A stretch of 64,000 nucleotides of DNA from Symbioplanes lichenis (GTDB lineage: Bacteria > Actinomycetota > Actinomycetes > Mycobacteriales > Micromonosporaceae), in the NCBI RefSeq assembly GCF_030709675.1, contig NZ_JAUZQD010000002.1, positions 124,001-188,000 of the forward strand, given 5' to 3'. A model generated the notes under the pieces. That model was not told where the DNA came from, ran no database searches, and saw only the letters and a program-made list of their open reading frames with translations. This document shows, in pieces, positions 25,709 to 36,821 of this stretch. The translations under genes and the position numbers were made by a program. The number at the start of each line of letters is the position of its first letter. Position 1 is the first letter of the stretch.

Positions 25709-25914
25709 GCACGACGAAGGCCACACGGTGGCTCACGCCCGCACGACGAGGCCACGCGGAAGCTCACGCCCGCCCAACGCAGTCCAGTGGCTCACGCCCG
25801 CGCGACGAAGGCCACGCGGTGGTTCGGTCCGCACGACGAAGCCCACGCGGTAGCTCGGGCCTTCACAACGAAAGTGACGCGCCGGTTCGAGCCCGCACGA
25901 CGAAGGCCACGCGC
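25709..25914. repeat. About seven tandem units of 28-32 bp downstream of the Rieske gene
   Basis: Degenerate copies of GCACGACGAAGGCCACGCGG plus about 11 bases fill the gap between the Rieske stop codon and araD. No gene is supported in 25638-25920. Confidence 0.88.
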
Positions 25915-25920
25915 AACGCC

Positions 25921-27021
25921 TCAGGTGAGCTTGTCGCGAACCCACGCGTGGAAGGCGCCGATGTGGTGCTCGCTCGGGACCAGGACACCCCCTTGCGCGT
26001 ACGCCCGGGAGCTCATCCCCGGCTGACACCGCTCGCACGCTTCAAAGTCCTGCCGGTTGACGCGGTCGAACAGCTCGACCGAGCGGGACAGGTCGGCGCC
26101 CGACGCGACGACCGACGGCGAGTACAGCCAGTCGCACTCGACGAGGGTGCGGTCGGCGGCCAGGGGATACATGCGGTGGAAGATCACGTGGTCGGGGACG
26201 AGGTTGACGAAGACCTGCGGCTTGATCGTGACGGCGAAGTACCGGCGGTCCTGTCCGGCGTCGATGCCCTCGATCGGGGCGACGCCGGGCGAGCCGTCGA
26301 CCGTGAAGCCCTCGACGTCCGGGGCGAAGGCGGCGCCGTGCCCGACGTAGCTCTGCGCCGCATAGCCGCCGGCGAACTCGGGGAGCACGCGCACGAGTTC
26401 GGGGTGGATAGTCGAGCAGTGATAGCACTCCATGAAATTCTCGACGATGAGCTTCCAGTTGGCGCGGACGTCGTACGTGATGCGCCGTCCGACCGTCAGG
26501 TCGCCGATCCCGTAGCGGTCGATCGCGGCCAGATCGCCGAGACGCTCGACCACCGCGCCCTGAACCGTGGATCCAAAGGACGGCGGATCGTCGGAGAGGC
26601 ACACCCAGATGTATCCCAGCCATTCGCGGACGGCGAGCGGGCGGAGGCCGTACTCGGTGCGGTCGATGTCCGGCATCTTGACCAGGTTGGGCGCGGCGAC
26701 CAGCTTGCCGTCGAGGTCGTACGCCCAGGCGTGGTACATGCAGCGGAACGTGCGCTTGACCGTGCCCTCGGAGGCCGCGCAGAGTTGCGCGCCGCGATGC
26801 CGGCACACGTTGAGGAAGGCCCGCACCCCGCCGGATGACCGTGTCACCAGCACGGACTCGCGCCCGATCGGGACCGTCCGGAAGGCGCCCGGCGCCGGCA
26901 GGTCCGAGCCCCGGATCGCGCAGAACCACATCGCCTCGAAGATCCGCTCCTGCTCGACGGCGAACAGCGCGGGATCGGTGTAGAACCGGCCGGGCAGCGT
27001 GGGATGCAGGCTCGCGCTCAC
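25921..27021 (-). CDS. Rieske-type oxygenase alpha subunit, probably glycine-betaine monooxygenase
   Basis: The protein has 366 residues. The Rieske [2Fe-2S] centre is CRHRGAQLC (C73, H75) with CMYH (C94, H97). The mononuclear iron site is ENFMECYHCSTIH (H201, H206) with an acidic ligand expected in RQDFEACERCQ. This architecture is that of GbcA-like N-demethylating oxygenases; together with downstream dimethylglycine and sarcosine oxidases it should convert glycine betaine to dimethylglycine. The electron-supplying reductase (GbcB) is not in the window. The assignment to betaine rests on context; stachydrine or carnitine-type substrates remain possible. Confidence 0.88.
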   Translation of the reverse strand: MSASLHPTLPGRFYTDPALFAVEQERIFEAMWFCAIRGSDLPAPGAFRTVPIGRESVLVTRSSGGVRAFLNVCRHRGAQLCAASEGTVKRTFRCMYHAWAYDLDGKLVAAPNLVKMPDIDRTEYGLRPLAVREWLGYIWVCLSDDPPSFGSTVQGAVVERLGDLAAIDRYGIGDLTVGRRITYDVRANWKLIVENFMECYHCSTIHPELVRVLPEFAGGYAAQSYVGHGAAFAPDVEGFTVDGSPGVAPIEGIDAGQDRRYFAVTIKPQVFVNLVPDHVIFHRMYPLAADRTLVECDWLYSPSVVASGADLSRSVELFDRVNRQDFEACERCQPGMSSRAYAQGGVLVPSEHHIGAFHAWVRDKLT

Positions 27022-27115
27022 CGGATCCCCCGCGCGCGTGAGGAGAAGCGCGACGAAGTGAACAGCGCGCGGTCGGTCGAGGGACGGCCGGGCCGGGTGG
27101 GGTGCGGGCGAGCGG

Positions 27116-28249
27116 TCACGGAACCTCCTGCGAGGAGAAGCGCGCCGGGTCGAACAGCGCGATCGGGTGCCGGGTGGATCCCGTGACCGCCAGATCGGCG
27201 ACGATCTCGCCGATCACGGGTACGAACTTGAAGCCGTGCCCGGAGAAGCCGCACGCGACCGTCACCGCGTCGTGCGCCGGGTGCGGGGCGACGACGAAGT
27301 GCTCGTCCGGCGTGTTGCTGTAGAGGCACGTCTTGGCCCGCAGGAAAGTCCCCGGCAACTGCGGGAAGTGCTGCCGGGCCCGCGCCGCCATAGCCGCGAC
27401 CTCGTCGTCGTGCACCTCGCGGTCGATCGTCTCGGGCGTGGTGACCTGCCCGCGGCGGAAGAACGCGATCTTCGCGCCGTCACCGGCGTCGGGAAAGCCG
27501 TACACCTGGCTGCCTGCCGTGTTCTCCCAGATGTAGATCGGCAGGCTCGCGAAGTCGCCGCCCGCCGGCCGGAACCAGTACTGCACCTGCCGCTCGATCG
27601 TGAACGCGACGCCGAGGTCGGCGAGCAGCTGCGGCGCCCACGGCCCGGGGGTGATGACAAGCCGGCCCGCGGTGTACGACCCGGCGGGCGTGTCGACCCG
27701 GACGCCGCCCCCGGACGTCTGCTCCCAGCGGGTCATCGGCTCGTGGAAACGCAGGTCGGCCCCCGCCCGCCCGGCCAGGTCGAGATGGGCGAGCACGGTC
27801 TCCTCGGGGCGGACGTATCCCGCCTTGGCCTCGAAGAGCGCCACCTCGTCCGGTTCGGGATCCATCTCGGGGAAGCGGCGGCGCAGTTCGGCAGCGTCGA
27901 GCATCTCGTGCTCCAGCCCCCACTGCCGCGCGCTGGCCAGGCTGCCCGACACGGTCCGGCTCTCCGGCCGCCCGGCCATGACCCCGCCGGTCAGCCTGAT
28001 CACGTCCCGGCCGGAGTCGTGCGCCAGGCGCTCCCACAGCTCGTACGCCCGGAGCAGCAGCGGCACGTAGTCGGCGCCCTCGAAGTACGACTGCCGCGTG
28101 ATGCGCGACCCGCCGTGACTGGCCCCGCGGTCGTGGGCCGGTCCGAACTTCTCGAGCCCGAGCACGCGCAGCCCCCGGGAGGCCAGGTGGGAGGCCGTGG
28201 CGCTGCCCATGCCGCCCAGTCCGGCCACGATCACGTCGTACGTCGTCAT
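27116..28249 (-). CDS. soxA: Monomeric sarcosine oxidase
   Basis: This is a 377-residue FAD enzyme. The dinucleotide fold is [40 protein letters not shown] follows, and C333 in [12 protein letters not shown] is the cysteine that carries covalent flavin in monomeric sarcosine oxidases. It oxidises sarcosine to glycine with formaldehyde and H2O2. The ATG overlaps the stop of the dimethylglycine oxidase gene (ATGA) and has AGAGGA upstream, so the two consecutive demethylation steps are translationally coupled. Confidence 0.93.
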   Translation of the reverse strand: MTTYDVIVAGLGGMGSATASHLASRGLRVLGLEKFGPAHDRGASHGGSRITRQSYFEGADYVPLLLRAYELWERLAHDSGRDVIRLTGGVMAGRPESRTVSGSLASARQWGLEHEMLDAAELRRRFPEMDPEPDEVALFEAKAGYVRPEETVLAHLDLAGRAGADLRFHEPMTRWEQTSGGGVRVDTPAGSYTAGRLVITPGPWAPQLLADLGVAFTIERQVQYWFRPAGGDFASLPIYIWENTAGSQVYGFPDAGDGAKIAFFRRGQVTTPETIDREVHDDEVAAMAARARQHFPQLPGTFLRAKTCLYSNTPDEHFVVAPHPAHDAVTVACGFSGHGFKFVPVIGEIVADLAVTGSTRHPIALFDPARFSSQEVP

Positions 28250-30834
28250 TGTCGTCCTCTCGCCCCTGTCGCCGCGACCAGTGGATCCGCGCCCACGGTG
28301 GCGTGGATCCGCCGGTCGAACCAGCCGACCCGCACGGCGGTCCCGGGCGTGGCCAGCGCGGCGGGCACCCACGCGTACGCGATCGGCGCCCCCACCGTGT
28401 GACCGTAGGCGCCGCTGGTCACGTGGCCGACGGCGGTCCCTCCGGCGTACACAGGCTCGCCGCCCAGCGGCACCACGGCCCGGTCGGCGAGCACCAGTGG
28501 GACGAGGCACCGGGCGGGCGGGGGCTTGGCGAGCAGGGCGGCCCGGCCGGGGAAGTCACCCTTGTCCGGGCGTACGGCGAAGCCGAGCCCCGCCTCGTAC
28601 GGATCGTGCTCGGTCGTCATGTCGGCGCCCCACGCGCGGTAGCCCTTCTCCAGCCGCAGGCTCTGGAAGGCCGCCCGCCCGGCCGCCACGAGACCGTGTC
28701 CCGCCCCGGCTGCCCACAGCGTGTCCCAGAGCCGGCGGCCCAGGTCGGCGCCGGTGTAGATCTCCCAGCCGAGCTCGCCGACGTAGGAGACGCGCAGCAT
28801 CGTCACGGGCACGTCGCCCACGTGGCCCTGCCGGCACCGGAAGTATCCGAAACCTTCGTGCGTGACATCCAATTCGGTGAGCGGTGTCATCAGTTCCCGG
28901 GCGTTCGGACCCCACAGACCCACGCCGCATGTCCCGCCCGTGACGTCGCGGACGCTGACCCCGGGCGGTGCGAGCGATGCCAGGTACGCGGTGTCGAGCG
29001 GCCCGTTCACGCCCACCTGGAAGAGCTCGGGGCCGAGCCGGGCGACCGTGATGTCGCTGCGGATCCCGCCCGCGTCGTCGAGCAGCAGCGTGTAGGTCAC
29101 CGAGCCCACCGGACGGTCGACGTCGCCGCTGGTCAGCCCCTCCAGGAACGACACCGGCCCGGTGACCTCGAGCCGGGTCAGCGGGCTCATGTCGTAGAGC
29201 GCGACGGCTTCGACGGTCGCCCGGGCCTCCGTGGCCGCGGCGGGCGACCAGTGCCGCGCCGACCACTCGTCCAGCTCCAGGTCGCCGCCTGCGTCGCGGG
29301 GCTCGTGCCCCCGATCGGCGTCGGCGGCGTGAGGCTCGTGCTCTCGGTCCGCGTCGGCGGCGTGGGGCTGGTGCTCCCGATCGGCGTCGGCGGTGTGGGG
29401 CTCGTGCTGTCGATCGGCGCCGGCACCGGGGGGCTCGTACCAGAGGGGGCGCTCCCACCCCGCGGCCTCGCCGAAGACCGCGCCCAGCGCCGCCTGCCGA
29501 TCGTGGAACGGGCTCGTCCGCAGCCCGCGCACCGACGGCGGATCCTGCGGGTGCACGATGTCGTAGACCTCGACGAAGCTGCGGATTGCGCGTTCGCGCA
29601 CGTACGACGGGGACGTTTGCGCGTTCGTGAACCGGCGGAGATCGCCCTCGTGCACGTCGGCGCCGGGCCGCCCGTCGACGATCCACTCCGCGACGGCCCG
29701 GGCGGCGCCGGCGGAATGGGTGACCCAGACGGCCTCGGCGGTCCAGAAGCCGCGCAGTGTGCGCGACTCGCCGAGCAGCGGGAAGCCGTCGGGCGTGAAC
29801 GAGAAGACACCGTTGAAGCCGTGGGCGACTGTCGCGTCGTGCAGGGCCGGGAGGAGCGTGCGGGCGGCGTCCCACGACTCGGCGAAGTCGTCCGGCGTGA
29901 ACGGGAGGATCGACCCGGGCACCGCCGCCGGATCCACGGGCAGCGGGCGGTGCAGATAGGAGCCGATGCCGAGGTGGTCGCCGTGGGACCGGAAGTACAG
30001 GTCGCGGTCCTGGTGACGCAGGATCGTCGCCGGTGGGGACGCGACGGCGCTCGTCCGGACGTACTGATGGGCCATGGGTTGAAGCGGGACCGGGACGCCG
30101 GCCAGGCGGCCGACGATCGGCCCCCAGAAGCCCGCGCAGCTCACGACCACGTCGGCCGGGTAGAAGGTGTCATCGGTGCGGACGCCGGTGACGCGGCCGC
30201 CGGCCTGGTCGACGGCGACGACGCGCTGGTGGCCGACGAACTTGGCGCCGCGCTCGATGGCCAGCCCCGCCTGCACCTCGCACGCGGCGGCCGCCCGCAC
30301 CAGCCCGTCGCCGGGCACCAGCAGCCCGCCCAGCACCACGCCGCCGCCTTGAGGAAGGCCGAGAGCGCCGCCGCCGTCGGCTTGAGGAAAGGCGCGGCCG
30401 TGGGACAGACCGCCGGCCGCAGGAACCGCAGGGGTCCGCCCGCCGCCGGGAGCGGGGATCCCGGCATGCAGCAGTGGATACCGTTCGACGCATTCCGCGG
30501 GACCGATCACCCGCGACGGGATCCCCCACGACTCCGCGAAGCCGTGCCGCCGGTGCAGCTCCCGCAGCCGCGCCGGGGTGGTCGCCACCTCCAGGCTGCC
30601 GACCGGGTCGAAGCAGCCCAGCGCCGTGTACTTCGCCACGGTGTACTGCGCGAGGGACGCCATCATGCGCGACGGGTTGGTGCGGAAGGCGAGTCCCGGG
30701 GCGTGGAAACTGGATCCGCCGGTGTCGGCCAGGTCCCCCTGGTCGAGCACCGTGACGTCCGTGGCGCCCCGGCGGGTCAGTTCGTCGGCCAGGGCGCAGC
30801 CCACGATGCCCGCGCCGACGACCACGATCCTCAC
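28246..30834 (-). CDS. Dimethylglycine oxidase (FAD oxidase fused to GcvT-type folate domain)
   Basis: The 862 residues match Arthrobacter dimethylglycine oxidase (about 830) along their length. The FAD fold is [15 protein letters not shown], and H44 in [10 protein letters not shown] corresponds to the covalent-flavin histidine. [20 protein letters not shown] follows, and the C-terminal half is a GcvT/aminomethyltransferase module ([51 protein letters not shown]) that passes the one-carbon unit to tetrahydrofolate. Two insertions are peculiar: a Gly/Pro/Ala stretch at about 124-166 and a 12-residue repeat ([11 protein letters not shown]) at 473-512 near the domain junction. GTG at 30834 overlaps the upstream stop by four bases. 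Confidence 0.93.
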   Translation of the reverse strand: MRIVVVGAGIVGCALADELTRRGATDVTVLDQGDLADTGGSSFHAPGLAFRTNPSRMMASLAQYTVAKYTALGCFDPVGSLEVATTPARLRELHRRHGFAESWGIPSRVIGPAECVERYPLLHAGIPAPGGGRTPAVPAAGGLSHGRAFPQADGGGALGLPQGGGVVLGGLLVPGDGLVRAAAACEVQAGLAIERGAKFVGHQRVVAVDQAGGRVTGVRTDDTFYPADVVVSCAGFWGPIVGRLAGVPVPLQPMAHQYVRTSAVASPPATILRHQDRDLYFRSHGDHLGIGSYLHRPLPVDPAAVPGSILPFTPDDFAESWDAARTLLPALHDATVAHGFNGVFSFTPDGFPLLGESRTLRGFWTAEAVWVTHSAGAARAVAEWIVDGRPGADVHEGDLRRFTNAQTSPSYVRERAIRSFVEVYDIVHPQDPPSVRGLRTSPFHDRQAALGAVFGEAAGWERPLWYEPPGAGADRQHEPHTADADREHQPHAADADREHEPHAADADRGHEPRDAGGDLELDEWSARHWSPAAATEARATVEAVALYDMSPLTRLEVTGPVSFLEGLTSGDVDRPVGSVTYTLLLDDAGGIRSDITVARLGPELFQVGVNGPLDTAYLASLAPPGVSVRDVTGGTCGVGLWGPNARELMTPLTELDVTHEGFGYFRCRQGHVGDVPVTMLRVSYVGELGWEIYTGADLGRRLWDTLWAAGAGHGLVAAGRAAFQSLRLEKGYRAWGADMTTEHDPYEAGLGFAVRPDKGDFPGRAALLAKPPPARCLVPLVLADRAVVPLGGEPVYAGGTAVGHVTSGAYGHTVGAPIAYAWVPAALATPGTAVRVGWFDRRIHATVGADPLVAATGARGRQ
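29286..29414 (-). repeat. In-frame 36-bp repeats in the dimethylglycine oxidase gene
   Basis: Three to four copies of a 36-bp unit encode [15 protein letters not shown] dodecapeptides in the surface segment before the GcvT half. Confidence 0.85.
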
Positions 30835-31772
30835 GACGGGATCCACGGCTTCCAGGTGGCCTCGTGCTCCTTGACCCACTTCCCGGCGGCCCGCTCGTGG
30901 TCCATGCCCTGGTTGGTCAGGTAGTCGGCGACGAGGTTCTGGTCGTCGTTGGTCCACGTGAAGTTCTTGATCAGCTGATAGGCGGCGCCGCCGGTGTCCG
31001 CGAACTTCTTGCTCGCGATCTTGTCGAGCACGTAGTCGGGATAGTCGCAGGCGACCTTCTTCGGGTCCGCGTCGCAGCCGGCCGTATACGTGGGCAGCTT
31101 CACCCGTACGTACTTCTCCTTCGCGAACAGCCACTGCGGCTCGTAGAAGTAGAACAGCAACGGCTTCTGCTGGGCCGTGGCCTGCTGGGCGGCCTTGATG
31201 AGGGCGGCCTCCGAGCCGGAGTAGACGACCTTGTAGTTCAGCTTCAGGTTGGACACGAGCGCGGCGTCATTGGTCACGAAGGACGGGTCGCCGTCGAGGA
31301 GCTGGCCCTTGCCGCCCGACTCGGAGGTCTTGAAGAGGTTCGCGTACTTGTCGAGGTTCTTGTAGTCGGTGATGTCGGGGTACTTGTCGGCCATCCACTG
31401 GGGGACGTACCAGCCGATGATCCCGTCGTTGCCCGTCGGCCCCGCGTTGACGGCCACCTTCTTCTCGTCGATGTAGGTCTTCTTGAGGTCGTCGTGACCC
31501 CAGTTCTCGACGATGACGTCGACCTCTCCGGTCTCGAACCCCTGCCACGCGATCTCTTCCTTGAGGTTCTTCTCCTCGACGGTGTAGCCGAGCTCGTGCT
31601 CGAGCAGGTATCCCAGGACGGCCGCATTGGCCTCGTACCCCACCCAGGGGTTGATCGCGATCTTGACCGTGCCCTTCGCGGAGGGTGAGTCGGAGCCGGC
31701 GGTGGAGGAGGCGCCGCCGCAGCCCGCGACGGCCAGCAGCAGCGTGGTCGAAGTGATCAGGGTCCATCTCAT
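30831..31772 (-). CDS. Glycine-betaine/proline-type ABC substrate-binding lipoprotein
   Basis: This is a 313-residue OpuAC-family protein with lipobox LAVAGC (Cys18). KIAINPWVGYEANAAVLGYL, VDVIVENWGHDD and LLFYFYEPQWLFAKEKYVRV supply the aromatic residues that cage a quaternary ammonium. It delivers betaine or choline to the fused permease encoded just upstream, whose stop overlaps this ATG. Its own stop overlaps the next start (GTGA). Confidence 0.93.
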   Translation of the reverse strand: MRWTLITSTTLLLAVAGCGGASSTAGSDSPSAKGTVKIAINPWVGYEANAAVLGYLLEHELGYTVEEKNLKEEIAWQGFETGEVDVIVENWGHDDLKKTYIDEKKVAVNAGPTGNDGIIGWYVPQWMADKYPDITDYKNLDKYANLFKTSESGGKGQLLDGDPSFVTNDAALVSNLKLNYKVVYSGSEAALIKAAQQATAQQKPLLFYFYEPQWLFAKEKYVRVKLPTYTAGCDADPKKVACDYPDYVLDKIASKKFADTGGAAYQLIKNFTWTNDDQNLVADYLTNQGMDHERAAGKWVKEHEATWKPWIPS

Positions 31773-33757
31773 GAGGCGCGCTCCTTCGCGAGACCTTGGG
31801 TGAGGCGGTCGAGGACGATGCCGAGCAGGACGATCGCGAAGCCGGCGGCCAGGCCCCGGCCGAAGTCCTCGCGCTGGGCGAAGCCGGCCACCACGTCGTA
31901 GCCGAGGGCGCCCGCGCCGACCAGCCCGCCGACCACGACCATGGCGAGGACCATGACGATGCCCTGGTTGGCGGCGAGCAGCAGGCCGCGGCGGGCCAGC
32001 GGGAGCTGCACCTTGCGCAGCAGCTGACCGGGCGTCGAGCCGGCGGCCCGGGCGGCCTCGACGACCTCGGCGGGCACGTCGCGCACGCCGCGTTCGACCA
32101 GGCGGACCACCGGGGGTACGGCGTAGATGACCGCGGCCACGATCGCGGTAAACCGGCTCGCCCCGAAGAGCGCGACGGCCGGCAGCAGGTAGACGAACGA
32201 CGGCATGGTCTGCGCCGCATCCAAGACGGGTCGCAGTCCCGCCGCGAGCCGGTCGCTCTGGGCACAGAACACGCCGAGGAGGATCCCGAGCACCATCGTC
32301 ACCAGCGCCGCGACCAGCACGGTGGCGAGCGTCTGCATGGCGTGCAGCCACAGTCCCAGCCCGGCGATCCCGGCGGCGGCGAGCGCGGCGACCAGCGCGG
32401 ACCGCCAGCCGCTCCCGAGCGTGCCGACCACCGCGACGACCAGCACGAAGAACCACCACGGCGTGGTCGTGAGCACGCTCTCGAGCGGGTTGAGCAGCAC
32501 GGTGCTGACGGCACTGCGCAGCGCGTCGGTGGCGTCGAACCAGTGCAGCTCCACCCAGCCGGTGACGTCGTTGACCACCGGTGCGAACGAGTGCTCGGGA
32601 TGACGCGTGCCCCAGGGGACGAGGCTCACCGCGAGGACGGCGGCGGCTGCGAGGCCGGTCCTGATCAGCCTGGTACGGACCGGCCGGTGCGCGCCGGCCC
32701 GGCGGGCGGCGCCCGTGGTGATCCGGTCGAGCACGATCGCGAGCAGCACGATGGCCAGCCCCGCGTCGAAGGCCGCGCCGACGTTGACCCGTTCGAGCGC
32801 GCGCACGATGTCCTGCCCCAGCCCGGGCGCGTCGATCAGCGCGGTCACCACCACCATGGACAGCGCCATCATGATCGTCTGGTTGACGGCCAGCGCCAGG
32901 CTCGGACGGGCCATCGGCAGCCGCACCTTGGACAACAATTGCCACCGCGTGGATCCCAGCGCGGCGGCGGCCTCCACGGTGACGGGCGAGACCCCGCGGA
33001 TGCCGAGCTCGGTGATCCGGACGGTGACCGGCACCGCGTAGATCAGCGTCGCGATCACCGCGGCCGGCTCACCGATCGAGAACAACAAGGTCATGGGGGC
33101 CAGGTACGCGAACGTGGGCAGAATCTGCATCACGTCCAGCACCGGCCGCAGCACCGCCCCGACCGCATCGACGCGCGCGGCGAGCACCCCGAGCGGCATC
33201 CCGATCAGCACTGCCAGGAGGACAGCGCTCACTGTCAGCGCGAGCGTGTCGATGCCGGCCTCCCACAGGCCGAGCAGCCCGAGCCCGAGAAAGCCGGCGA
33301 CGGCCAGGATCGCGGTGCGCACGCCCGCCGCCAGAAACGCCACGGCGCCGGCCGCGGCGACGGTGGCCGGTCCGCTCAAAGCGTGCATGAGCGTTTGCAC
33401 GATATCGATCACTTCGACGACGGCGAGCCGGAGATAGTTGACGCCGTAGAGGAAGAGCGGATGCGTGTCCCGGTGCGAGTCCACCCAGTCGCGCACGTCG
33501 TCGAAGAATCGGAACGCGGCGGCGTCGTCGGTGTCCGCGGCGCCCGTCGTGCGCACGCCGGCCCAGGCGCCGGCGGTCAGGACGACCAGGACCGCGACGA
33601 GGGTACGGCGCCCCGGCCGCGACTCCCGGAGTATGTGCACCGGACGCGCGGCCCACGCGGCCGCCCGAGTCGGCACCGCAGTCTCCGCCCGCGTCGCCGT
33701 CGCCGCTTCCGGAGCCGCCTCGGCCGTCGCCGCCGCTTCCACGGGGCGGGTGCTCAC
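31769..33757 (-). CDS. Glycine-betaine ABC transporter permease, internal duplication
   Basis: The 662 residues contain two homologous permease units (about 160-350 and 470-655). Each has an EAA loop ([40 protein letters not shown]) and the same end block ([16 protein letters not shown]). Most OpuAB/ProW proteins have one unit and act as homodimers; here both halves of the channel are in one chain. The N-terminal 45 residues are Ala/Thr-rich. The GTG start overlaps the ATPase stop by four bases. Confidence 0.93.
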   Translation of the reverse strand: MSTRPVEAAATAEAAPEAATATRAETAVPTRAAAWAARPVHILRESRPGRRTLVAVLVVLTAGAWAGVRTTGAADTDDAAAFRFFDDVRDWVDSHRDTHPLFLYGVNYLRLAVVEVIDIVQTLMHALSGPATVAAAGAVAFLAAGVRTAILAVAGFLGLGLLGLWEAGIDTLALTVSAVLLAVLIGMPLGVLAARVDAVGAVLRPVLDVMQILPTFAYLAPMTLLFSIGEPAAVIATLIYAVPVTVRITELGIRGVSPVTVEAAAALGSTRWQLLSKVRLPMARPSLALAVNQTIMMALSMVVVTALIDAPGLGQDIVRALERVNVGAAFDAGLAIVLLAIVLDRITTGAARRAGAHRPVRTRLIRTGLAAAAVLAVSLVPWGTRHPEHSFAPVVNDVTGWVELHWFDATDALRSAVSTVLLNPLESVLTTTPWWFFVLVVAVVGTLGSGWRSALVAALAAAGIAGLGLWLHAMQTLATVLVAALVTMVLGILLGVFCAQSDRLAAGLRPVLDAAQTMPSFVYLLPAVALFGASRFTAIVAAVIYAVPPVVRLVERGVRDVPAEVVEAARAAGSTPGQLLRKVQLPLARRGLLLAANQGIVMVLAMVVVGGLVGAGALGYDVVAGFAQREDFGRGLAAGFAIVLLGIVLDRLTQGLAKERAS

Positions 33758-34989
33758 GCGGGCACCCGATCGGTGGCAGCAGGGGGCTGAGCTTGCGGCG
33801 GGGCCGAGCGGCCGGCCAGGACGGGCAGCAGCTCCTCGACGCCGACGACGCCGATGACGTGGTCGCCGTCAGCGATCGGGACCGGTCCGGCGGCGCGCAG
33901 GATGCGGGGGACGGCGTCGCGGATGAGCATGGTGGCGGGAAGCGGGTCGCCGGCCGTCGTGATGCGCGTTCGCTCATCGGACGACCCGTGCGCTTGCTCG
34001 TTTGCCGTCGGGTGCGCATGCGCGTTTGTTTCGAACGCCTCATGCTGCCGTGGGCGCGCGCGCGTTTCGCGTGCGGGGGGCGCCGGCGGCGACGGTCGGG
34101 CGGGAGTGTGTGCGGGGGGCGACGGTCGGGCGGGAGTGTGTGCGGGGTCGGCGGGGCGGGCGATCCAGCGGAGGGTCAGGACGTCGGCGCGGGGGACGTC
34201 GCGGACGAAGTCGCGGACGTAGTCGTCGGCGGGGGAGCCCACGAGCTGCTCGGGCGTACCCACCTGGACGAGGGCGCCGTCGCGCAGGACCGCGATGCGA
34301 TCGCCCAGGGTGAGGGCCTCCGCGAGGTCGTGGGTGATGAAGAGCATGGTCTTGCCGACCTCGGCGTGCAGCCGGCGCACCTCGGCCTGCATGTCGCGGC
34401 GGATCAGCGGGTCGAGCGCGCTGAACGGCTCGTCGAACAGCAGCACCTCCGGGTCGCCGGCCAGCGCCCGGGCGAGACCGACCCGCTGCTGCATGCCGCC
34501 GGAGAGCTCGTCCGGGTACCGCTGCTCGTGGCCGGCCAGTCCGACCAGGTCGAGCACCTCGGCGGCGCGGCGGTGGCGGTCGGCGCGGCCGGTGCCCTGG
34601 ATCTCCAGGCCGTACGCGACGTTGTCGAGCACGCGGCGGTGGGGGAGCAGCCCGAAGTGCTGGAACACCATGGCCACCCGGTGCCGGCGCAACTCCCGGA
34701 GCCGCCGGGGGCTCAGGGCGCGGACCGGGTCGCCGCCGATCGCGATGTCGCCGGCGGTCGGCTCGATCAGGCGGGTCAGACAGCGGACCAGCGTCGACTT
34801 GCCGCTCCCGGACAGGCCCATGACCACGAACACCTCGCCCGCCGCCACCTCGAAGCTGACATCGCGGACGGCGGCGACGCAGCCGGTGCGGGCGTGCAGC
34901 TCGGCGCGGGGGAGGGCGGCCAGCTCGGAGCCGGGGATCCGCTCCGGGCGGGGGCCGAACACTTTCCACAGGTGGTCGACGCTGATCAT
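33754..34989 (-). CDS. Glycine-betaine ABC transporter ATPase (ProV/OpuAA type)
   Basis: The protein has 411 residues. Walker A is GLSGSGKST (58-66), the signature is [17 protein letters not shown], Walker B is [12 protein letters not shown], and ITHDLAEAL is the switch histidine. The C-terminus has a CBS-like regulatory piece ([20 protein letters not shown]). The linker between them carries two exact copies of a 10-residue unit, [10 protein letters not shown], and a His/Ala-rich stretch not typical of the family. It starts the transporter part of the operon, 11 bases after the GMC gene. Confidence 0.94.
   Translation of the reverse strand: MISVDHLWKVFGPRPERIPGSELAALPRAELHARTGCVAAVRDVSFEVAAGEVFVVMGLSGSGKSTLVRCLTRLIEPTAGDIAIGGDPVRALSPRRLRELRRHRVAMVFQHFGLLPHRRVLDNVAYGLEIQGTGRADRHRRAAEVLDLVGLAGHEQRYPDELSGGMQQRVGLARALAGDPEVLLFDEPFSALDPLIRRDMQAEVRRLHAEVGKTMLFITHDLAEALTLGDRIAVLRDGALVQVGTPEQLVGSPADDYVRDFVRDVPRADVLTLRWIARPADPAHTPARPSPPAHTPARPSPPAPPARETRARPRQHEAFETNAHAHPTANEQAHGSSDERTRITTAGDPLPATMLIRDAVPRILRAAGPVPIADGDHVIGVVGVEELLPVLAGRSAPPQAQPPAATDRVPA
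34091..34150 (-). repeat. Two 30-bp repeats in the ATPase linker
   Basis: 34091-34120 and 34121-34150 are almost identical and in-frame; they encode the doubled [10 protein letters not shown] linker. Confidence 0.9.
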
Positions 34990-35000
34990 GGGTCCTCGTC

Positions 35001-36698
35001 TCAGCCGGTGATCGAGCCTTCCGTCAGATCGTGGTTCCGGTCGTCGGCGGCAGCGGCGCCCGCCGTGTCGTGGTCGGCGGCAGCGGCGCCCGCACGGTCG
35101 TGGTCGGCGGAGGCAGCGCGCGCATGGTGGTGGTCGGCGGCGCGCGCACGGTCGTTGTCGAGGGCGGCGGCGACAGTGTCCTGATCAGCGGCGATGGGCG
35201 CCTTCATGAGGGCGGCCGCCTTCTCGCCGATCATGAGGACGGCGACGACCGGGTTGACCGACGTCATAAGCGGGAAGATCGAGGCGTCGGCGATGCGGGC
35301 GTTCGTGAAGCCGTGCAGGCGCAGGTCGGGGCCGACCACCGTCGCCGGGTCCGTGGCAGAGCCCATCCGGCAGGTTCCGGCGGGGTGGTAGACGGTGTGG
35401 TGGACTGCCCGCCCGTACGCGGAGAGGTCCTCATCGGTCGTGATGTGCGGCCCGGGCGCGATCTCCCGGGCGATCCACGACGCGAACGGTTCCGTGGCGG
35501 CCACCTCGCGGGCCAGTCGCAGGCCGTCGACGATGGTCCGCTCGTCGTAGCCGCCGGGGTCGGTGAAGTAGCGGAAGTCGAGCGCGGGCGGGACCTCGGG
35601 ATCCGGCGACGTGAGCCACATGCGGCCGCGGCTGCGGGGGCGGGGGACGTTCGGGGTCATGCCGAAGCCGTGCTCGGGCACGTCGTAGCCGAGGCGCTCG
35701 GTGTGCAGCGTGAACGGGATCTGGTAGAGGTGGAACATCAGGTCGGGGCGGCTGCCGGCCGGGTCGCGGCGCACGAAGAGGCCGGCGTCCGCGTCCATCG
35801 CCGACTCGGGCGGGACCGGGCGGCTCGCCTCCCACAGGATCAGCGACTCGGGGTGATCGAGCAGGTTCTCGCCGACGCCGGGGAGGTCGGCGCGGACTCC
35901 GATGCCGAGACGTTCCAGGTCGGCGGCGGGCCCGAGGCCGGAGAGGAGCAGCAGGCGCGGGGTGTCGATCGCTCCGGCGCTGAGGACGTACTCGTCGGCG
36001 TGGATCGTGTGGGTCTGACCTTGACGCCGGACCCGCACGCCGGTGACGCGGTCGCCGGCCGTCTCGAGCGCGAAGGCCCACGTGCCGGTGAGGATCGTGA
36101 GGTTGGGGCGGCCGAGGTGGGGGTGGAGGTAGGCGACCGAGGCCGACTGCCGGTGGCCCGTGGCGGGGTCGTAGGCGACAGGGAAGAATCCAGCGCCGTC
36201 GGTGAAGGGGCCGCTGTTGAAATCACCATTTATCGGTACGTTCAGCGCGGCGCCGGCGGCTTGGATGAAGTCGACAGCCAGCTGGTTGCGTTCGGCAACT
36301 GGCTGCATCTTCGGGGCGAGGTCACCCCAAAAGGGGAGCATATCCGCGTACGACCAGCCTGTCGCGCCGGCGGCGACCCAGTCGGCGAAGTCGGCGGGCG
36401 GGGGGAGGAGGCTGATCATGGTGTTGTGGGAGGAGCAGCCGCCGAGGACCTTGCCGCGGGAGTGGACGATGTGGTCGTTGCCGCGCGGCTGGGGCACCGT
36501 GCGGTAGGCGTAGTCGAATTCGGTCTCGAGCAGGTTCAGCCAGTTGCGCAGCCGCAGGACGCGCTCGTCGCCCACGTCGGACGGACCGCCCTCGATCAGG
36601 CACACCCGGACGTCCGGATCCGCCGAGAGCCGCGAGGCGACCACCGCACCGGCGGTGCCGCCTCCCACGATGACCACGTCGTACCCGGTTTCCTCCAC
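35001..36698 (-). CDS. GMC-family FAD oxidoreductase, probably choline dehydrogenase-like
   Basis: The protein has 565 residues. The FAD fold is [18 protein letters not shown], and the GMC signatures [17 protein letters not shown] and [18 protein letters not shown] are intact. The catalytic His/Asn pair lies in [12 protein letters not shown] and [14 protein letters not shown]. Heading an operon with betaine transport and demethylation genes, it likely oxidises choline to betaine aldehyde. No betaine-aldehyde dehydrogenase is adjacent (an aldehyde dehydrogenase is at 20912). The enzyme proper ends near residue 502; the last about 60 residues are repeats such as [10 protein letters not shown]. 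The GTG start follows GAGGTGG. Confidence 0.9.
   Translation of the reverse strand: MEETGYDVVIVGGGTAGAVVASRLSADPDVRVCLIEGGPSDVGDERVLRLRNWLNLLETEFDYAYRTVPQPRGNDHIVHSRGKVLGGCSSHNTMISLLPPPADFADWVAAGATGWSYADMLPFWGDLAPKMQPVAERNQLAVDFIQAAGAALNVPINGDFNSGPFTDGAGFFPVAYDPATGHRQSASVAYLHPHLGRPNLTILTGTWAFALETAGDRVTGVRVRRQGQTHTIHADEYVLSAGAIDTPRLLLLSGLGPAADLERLGIGVRADLPGVGENLLDHPESLILWEASRPVPPESAMDADAGLFVRRDPAGSRPDLMFHLYQIPFTLHTERLGYDVPEHGFGMTPNVPRPRSRGRMWLTSPDPEVPPALDFRYFTDPGGYDERTIVDGLRLAREVAATEPFASWIAREIAPGPHITTDEDLSAYGRAVHHTVYHPAGTCRMGSATDPATVVGPDLRLHGFTNARIADASIFPLMTSVNPVVAVLMIGEKAAALMKAPIAADQDTVAAALDNDRARAADHHHARAASADHDRAGAAAADHDTAGAAAADDRNHDLTEGSITG
35037..35170 (-). repeat. 30-bp tandem repeats forming the GMC C-terminal tail
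   Basis: Four to five copies of GTCGTGGTCGGCGGCAGCGG plus 10 bases (one shortened to 24) encode Asp/His/Ala-rich decapeptides at the protein end. Confidence 0.88.
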
Positions 36699-36808
36699 CG
36701 TGCACCACCTCGGGGAACAGCTTCCGGGCCTCCATATGCGACGGTCAATGTCCGGCGGCGACTTTTACCTGAGCGCAACAATGTGCTTACTGTCGGCTTC
36801 GTTTTGTC

Positions 36809-36814
36809 TAGGAT
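36809..36814 (+). promoter_or_regulatory. -10 element of a leaderless promoter
   Basis: TAGGAT ends 7 bases before the ATG at 36822, with TTACTG at 36787-36792 as a possible -35 (16-base spacer). Confidence 0.4.
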
Positions 36815-36821
36815 GCCATTC

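Noticed and set aside
24044..25914. Repeat arrays at 24044-24280 and 25709-25914 as CRISPR
   Set aside because: The units are contiguous with no unique spacers, vary in length and sequence, and have no cas genes nearby.
31796..33790. 664-codon plus-strand frame opposite the betaine permease
   Set aside because: The minus-strand protein shows two complete permease units coupled to its neighbours; the other strand has no fold.
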